Below, piece after piece: positions 6,040 to 8,312 of a stretch of 8,312 bases of DNA (positions within the stretch are counted from its first letter, which is position 1; every line of letters begins with the position of its first letter). Source of the stretch: DASSTJ01 sp035707965 (GTDB lineage Bacteria; Actinomycetota; Actinomycetes; Actinomycetales; Angustibacteraceae); assembly GCA_035707965.1 (NCBI GenBank), contig DASSTJ010000138.1, positions 1 to 8,312 on the forward strand, written 5' to 3'. The position numbers and the translations under genes are program-made. The notes beneath the pieces are model-generated. The model had not been told where the DNA came from. It did no database searches and saw only the letters and a list, made by a program, of their open reading frames with translations.

Positions 6040-7013
6040 CCGTCGTCGCCGTCCGGTGCGTCCCGCCGTCCGGACGGCGCGGGCTCGAGCGAGTCGTAGG
6101 CGACGAAGTAGGACGGACGGCCCTGCAGCTGCGTGTACATGCGCCCCACGTACTCGCCGAGCAGCCCGAGGCAGAGCAGCTGGACGGCGCCGACGGCGGC
6201 CACCGCCACGAACGTGGACGTCCAGCCCGGAGTGGTGTGCCCGGTCGCGAACGACACCAGGGCGTAGACCAGGAGGGCAAGCGCGACGACGCCGCCCAGC
6301 AGCCCGAACCAGGTGGCGAGTCGCAGCGGGGCGATCGAGAACCCGGTGACGCTGTCGATGCTGAGCTTCAGCATCCTGGCGAACGGGTACTTCGAGCGTC
6401 CCGCGGCGCGGACCTCGCGGCGGTAGCCGACCTCGGCGCTGGGGAAGCCGAGCGCGGGGATGACCAGGCGCAGCACCCGGTGGTGCTCGGGCAGGACGTT
6501 GACCGCGTCGACCGTGGCCCGGCTCATCAGACGGAAGTCACCGGCCTGGGCGGGTCCGGACGAGCCCGCCATGCGACCCATGAGCCCGTAGAACAGCCGC
6601 GCGGAGCCGCGCTTGAAGACGGAGTCGGTGCTGCGGTCCGTCCGGACGCCGTAGACGACGTCCACCGCCTGCGACCGGGCGGCCTGCAGCATGTCGCCGA
6701 TGACCTCGGGCGGGTCCTGGAGGTCGGCGTCGATGCTGACCACCCAGTCACCGCGGGCCCGGGCCAGGCCGGCGGAGAGCGCCGCCTGGTGCCCGCTGTT
6801 GGCCCGCAGCCGGACGACGCGCAGCGCGGGCCACTCACGCCGGACCCGCTCCAGCACGGCCGGGGTGGCGTCGGTGCTGCCGTCGTCCACGGCGAGCACC
6901 TCGTAGGTCGCCCCCAGGGCGTCGAGGACCGGCCGTAGCCGTCCGACCAGGAGGGGCAGCACGTCGGCCTCGTCGTACAGCGGGACGACCACCGAGAGCG
7001 TGGGCGCGTCGAT
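5979..7013 (-). CDS. Family 2 glycosyltransferase, GtrB/DPM-like, with two C-terminal membrane helices
   Basis: Probably transfers a sugar from a nucleotide donor to polyprenyl phosphate at the cytoplasmic membrane face, supplying surface glycan modification. With the start used here (344 residues) the GT-A domain begins at once with LSVVVPLYDEADVL. It shows DDGSTD (43-48), the metal-binding DADLQDPPE (95-103) and GDFRLMSR (158-165). Two transmembrane helices follow (about 229-255 and 265-286), then LGEYVGRMYTQLQGRP, the typical GtrB/ArnC-like ending, and a polar tail of about 35 residues. The start is problematic. The only in-frame ATG, GTG, TTG or CTG codons nearby are GTG at 7184, which would run antisense through the microprotein gene, and GTG at 6992, which cuts into the first strand. 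A perfect GAGGAG stands 6 bases before ATC at 7013, so an ATC start fits best. The gene lies 3'-to-3' with the methyltransferase. Confidence 0.88.
   Translation of the reverse strand: MDAPTLSVVVPLYDEADVLPLLVGRLRPVLDALGATYEVLAVDDGSTDATPAVLERVRREWPALRVVRLRANSGHQAALSAGLARARGDWVVSIDADLQDPPEVIGDMLQAARSQAVDVVYGVRTDRSTDSVFKRGSARLFYGLMGRMAGSSGPAQAGDFRLMSRATVDAVNVLPEHHRVLRLVIPALGFPSAEVGYRREVRAAGRSKYPFARMLKLSIDSVTGFSIAPLRLATWFGLLGGVVALALLVYALVSFATGHTTPGWTSTFVAVAAVGAVQLLCLGLLGEYVGRMYTQLQGRPSYFVAYDSLEPAPSGRRDAPDGDDGQGRRQLTSSDTPGSERTGR
6064..6079. repeat. Perfect 16-bp palindrome just past the methyltransferase stop
   Basis: CGCCGTCCGGACGGCG is a perfect palindrome lying 25 bases after the methyltransferase TGA and inside the coding tail of the glycosyltransferase. 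Its 9-mer GCCGTCCGG also occurs directly repeated at 6048-6056. As RNA it gives a 6-bp stem with a CCGG loop and no following T-run. A terminator for the plus-strand transcript is possible, but GC-rich coding DNA can give this by chance. Confidence 0.25.
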
Positions 7014-7019
7014 GTCGAG

Positions 7020-7025
7020 CTCCTC
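7020..7025 (-). promoter_or_regulatory. Ribosome-binding site GAGGAG deciding the glycosyltransferase start
   Basis: On the minus strand GAGGAG (7025-7020) is followed by six bases and then ATC (7013-7011), GAC, GCG, CCC, ACG, CTC, TCG, GTG. No standard start codon lies at a workable distance in this frame; the next GTG is 27 bases past the motif. Its quality and spacing argue that initiation happens here on ATC. Confidence 0.5.
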
Positions 7026-7063
7026 GGTCCGGATGTCGTGGCTGTGCGGGGCAGGACTCGTGC

Positions 7064-7072
7064 CAGACTGTA
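7064..7072. promoter_or_regulatory. Overlapping divergent -10 candidates (CAGACT / TACAGT)
   Basis: The 9 bases CAGACTGTA read CAGACT on the plus strand (7064-7069) and TACAGT on the minus strand (7072-7067). Each is close to or fits the TANNNT pattern, one facing the microprotein/nadD genes and the other the glycosyltransferase. They would give leaders of roughly 65 and 45 bases. No clear -35 box accompanies either. The rest of the 128-bp divergent spacer 7014-7141 holds nothing else that I recognise. Confidence 0.25.
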
Positions 7073-7141
7073 CGCGGACGCCCCGTCGGCCGCTGCAGCC
7101 GCACGCCTCGGTGGGGCCGGGCCGAACCGAGAGAGGACGAC

Positions 7142-7285
7142 ATGTCGAACGCGCTGCTGGCCGCCACGGAGCACTCGAGCACACCGGTGGGCGCTGTCGC
7201 GTTCGCCGTGGGCGCGCTGGTCGTCTTCGCTGCCCTGCTCGGGCTGACCTGGTCGTTCCGCAACTTCAGCAACAAGCACCGCTGA
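7142..7285 (+). CDS. 47-residue single-pass membrane microprotein
   Basis: This small gene reads ATG at 7142 to TGA at 7283-7285, preceded by the purine-rich GAGAGGA (7131-7137) four bases before the start. Residues 1-15 are polar (ALLAATEHSSTP), about 16-38 form one hydrophobic helix (VGAVAFAVGALVVFAALLGLTW), and the tail SFRNFSNKHR is positively charged, which predicts an outside N-terminus and an inside C-terminus. Codons end almost throughout in G or C, as in the neighbouring real genes. It lies 22 bp before nadD on the same strand, so the two are probably co-transcribed. I recognise no named family; small membrane proteins with a short basic tail are known in actinobacteria but mostly uncharacterised. 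It also argues against extending the opposite glycosyltransferase to 7184. Confidence 0.8.
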   Translation: MSNALLAATEHSSTPVGAVAFAVGALVVFAALLGLTWSFRNFSNKHR

Positions 7286-7307
7286 GACGCGCGGCGACCG
7301 CCGACCG

Positions 7308-7958
7308 GTGACCCCAGCAGACGCTGACCCCGGCGCTGGCGTCGTGCCGCTGCGGCCGCGTCGCCTCGGCGTCATGGGTGGCACCTTCGACCCCATCCAC
7401 CACGGGCACCTGGTGGCGGCCAGTGAGGTGCAGGCGGGGCTCCACCTCGACGAGGTCGTCTTCGTGCCGACGGGCCGGCCCTGGCAGAAGGACTCGCGGG
7501 ACGTCACCCCCGCCGAGCTGCGCTACCTCATGACGGTCATCGCCACCGCGTCGAACCCGCGCTTCACCGTCAGCCGGGTCGACATCGACCGGCCGGGTCC
7601 GACGTACACCATCGACACCTTGCGTGATCTGCACTCCCAGGAGCCCGAGACCGAGCTCTTCTTCATCACGGGTGCCGACGCCCTCGCCGAGATCCTGTCG
7701 TGGAAGGACGTCGACGAGCTCTTCGAGCTGGCGCAGTTCGTCGGCGTCACCCGGCCCGGGCACGAGCTGAGCGGCAAGGGCCTGCCTGCCGACCGGGTGA
7801 GCCTGCACGAGGTGCCGGCCATGGCCATCTCATCCACCGACTGCCGCGAGCGCGTCCGTGCCGGCGAGCCAGTCTGGTACATCGTGCCGGACGGCGTGGT
7901 CCAGTTCATCGGGAAGTACGGGCTATACCGAACGGGTGAACCTGCCGATAGCCCGTAG
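7308..7958 (+). CDS. nadD: Nicotinate-nucleotide adenylyltransferase
   Basis: NadD joins nicotinate mononucleotide and ATP to give deamido-NAD and pyrophosphate, the shared late step of NAD synthesis, in the cytoplasm. The 216-residue protein has the nucleotidyltransferase signature GGTFDPIHHGH (24-34), TGADA (121-125), and ISSTDCR (174-180), matching the family's ISSTxxR ATP-binding motif. Its YIVPDGVVQFIGKYGLY ending (191-207) is also typical. The N-terminus is 18-20 residues longer than usual before LGVMGGTFDP. A second in-frame GTG at 7344 would trim 12 of these, and neither start has a clear Shine-Dalgarno. The final 11 or so codons (CTA, CGA, GGT, GAA, CCT, GAT and others) are unlike the rest of the gene and coincide with an inverted repeat at 7917-7957. 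The next gene starts at the base after its TAG. Confidence 0.96.
   Translation: MTPADADPGAGVVPLRPRRLGVMGGTFDPIHHGHLVAASEVQAGLHLDEVVFVPTGRPWQKDSRDVTPAELRYLMTVIATASNPRFTVSRVDIDRPGPTYTIDTLRDLHSQEPETELFFITGADALAEILSWKDVDELFELAQFVGVTRPGHELSGKGLPADRVSLHEVPAMAISSTDCRERVRAGEPVWYIVPDGVVQFIGKYGLYRTGEPADSP
7917..7957. promoter_or_regulatory. Perfect 10-bp inverted repeat spanning the nadD stop
   Basis: TACGGGCTAT (7917-7926) and ATAGCCCGTA (7948-7957) are exact complements separated by 21 bases. The right arm contains the first two bases of the nadD TAG and ends one base before the GTG of the next gene. The arms are AT-containing in an otherwise very GC-rich gene. As RNA it would form a stem-loop covering the end of nadD and the start region of the following gene, suiting translational control or processing; no T-run follows. 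A DNA-binding site is the alternative. Confidence 0.5.
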
Positions 7959-8312
7959 GTGGCAGACCTGCACCTCGCCAGTGGCGACACCCGCTCGGAC
8001 GGCACCGCGGCCGTCCCGACGGGGGACGACGGCGTCCACCCGCCTGCCCGCTCCGGCGGCTCACGCCCCTGGGACCGGCGCGGCGCGACCGCCGCCGACC
8101 GAGGTGTGCTGTGGGAGCCGCAGGGCGTCGAGTCCTCGCAGTACCCCACCCGCATGGCACGTCGGCGGGCCCTGGAGGCCGCGCACATCCTCGACGGCTG
8201 GCACCCCGACCCCGTCCTGACTCCGCCGCTGCTTCAGCAGGTGGGGGAGGAGCTGCTGCGCCTGTTCGACGACGGGGTGCAGGCCGAGACCGGAGCACAG
8301 CTCGACGCGCAG
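7959..8312 (+). CDS. Unrecognised protein, 5' part only (runs off the window)
   Basis: An open frame of 118 codons begins with GTG directly after the nadD stop (TAG|GTG) and continues without a stop to the last base, so the C-terminus is missing. Third positions are almost all G or C, as in a real gene of this genome. Residues 1-60 are rich in Gly, Pro, Asp, Arg and Ser and are probably disordered. After that comes a more ordered part with SSQYPTRMARRRALEAAH, HPDPVLTPPL and the helical LLQQVGEELLRLFDDG. An internal in-frame ATG at 8154 could start a shorter form at MARRRALEAAH. No strong ribosome-binding site precedes the GTG, so coupling to nadD translation is likely. In many actinobacteria rsfS follows nadD, but this sequence does not look like RsfS. 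I do not recognise a family. Confidence 0.7.
   Translation, partial: MADLHLASGDTRSDGTAAVPTGDDGVHPPARSGGSRPWDRRGATAADRGVLWEPQGVESSQYPTRMARRRALEAAHILDGWHPDPVLTPPLLQQVGEELLRLFDDGVQAETGAQLDAQ

Noticed and set aside
5739..6938. Plus-strand open frame of 399 codons opposite the glycosyltransferase
   Set aside because: It is antisense to a glycosyltransferase with clear DDGS and DAD motifs, and its product is Arg/Gly/His-rich without a domain.
7014..7184. Extension of the glycosyltransferase to GTG 7184 (401 residues)
   Set aside because: The added 57 residues have non-coding codon use, resemble no family N-terminus, and would run antisense over the promoter region and the start of the microprotein gene.
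1..8312. CRISPR arrays, insertion sequences, tRNA or rRNA genes, riboswitches
   Set aside because: No regularly spaced repeats, transposase frame, cloverleaf or recognisable aptamer core was seen on either strand by eye.

Overview
The window is very GC-rich DNA with strong G/C preference at third codon positions and frequent GTG starts, which points to a high-GC actinobacterium. The proA and nadD neighbourhood and the style of the genes are compatible with a Micrococcales/Cellulomonas-type genome; that placement is an inference and was not tested by alignment.

Layout. (1) Positions 1-83 hold a very strong hairpin (1-50) followed by a promoter-like TACGAT just upstream of proA. (2) proA (84-1373, +) encodes gamma-glutamyl phosphate reductase of proline synthesis. 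(3) Only 5 bp past its stop, and convergent with it, lies an ABC exporter operon on the minus strand: permease (2059-3135), then ATPase (1379-2062), joined by an ATGA stop/start overlap. (4) A 233-bp divergent intergenic region (3136-3368) is full of inverted repeats. (5) On the plus strand a NarL/DesK-type two-component pair follows: a membrane histidine kinase (3369-4709) and a LuxR-type response regulator (4706-5323), joined by a GTGA overlap. (6) After 23 bp comes a class I SAM-dependent methyltransferase (5347-6039, +). (7) A GtrB/DPM-like membrane glycosyltransferase (family 2) is on the minus strand (about 5979-7013); its 3' end overlaps that of the methyltransferase. (8) Divergent from it, a 47-residue single-pass membrane microprotein (7142-7285, +) leads into nadD (7308-7958, +), nicotinate mononucleotide adenylyltransferase. 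(9) The first 118 codons of an unrecognised protein (7959 to the window edge) start directly after the nadD stop.

How it fits together. proA and nadD are housekeeping genes that commonly lie close together in actinobacteria (often obg-proB-proA...nadD-rsfS). The roughly 5.6 kb between them reads as an inserted block with two parts. One is a signal-transduction and export module, in which the kinase/regulator pair probably controls the divergent FtsX/MacB-like exporter. The other is a glycan-modification pair, in which the methyltransferase and the polyprenyl-phosphate-type glycosyltransferase probably act on cell-surface sugars.

The most interesting signals lie outside the large genes. They are the 50-bp hairpin beside a probably leaderless proA; the hairpin and palindromes of the exporter/kinase intergenic region; a glycosyltransferase whose best-supported start is a non-canonical ATC behind a perfect GAGGAG; the conserved-looking microprotein; and a perfect 10-bp inverted repeat spanning the nadD stop codon, where codon use shifts abruptly. 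I found no mobile element, CRISPR array, tRNA or rRNA, and no clearly new multi-gene system.
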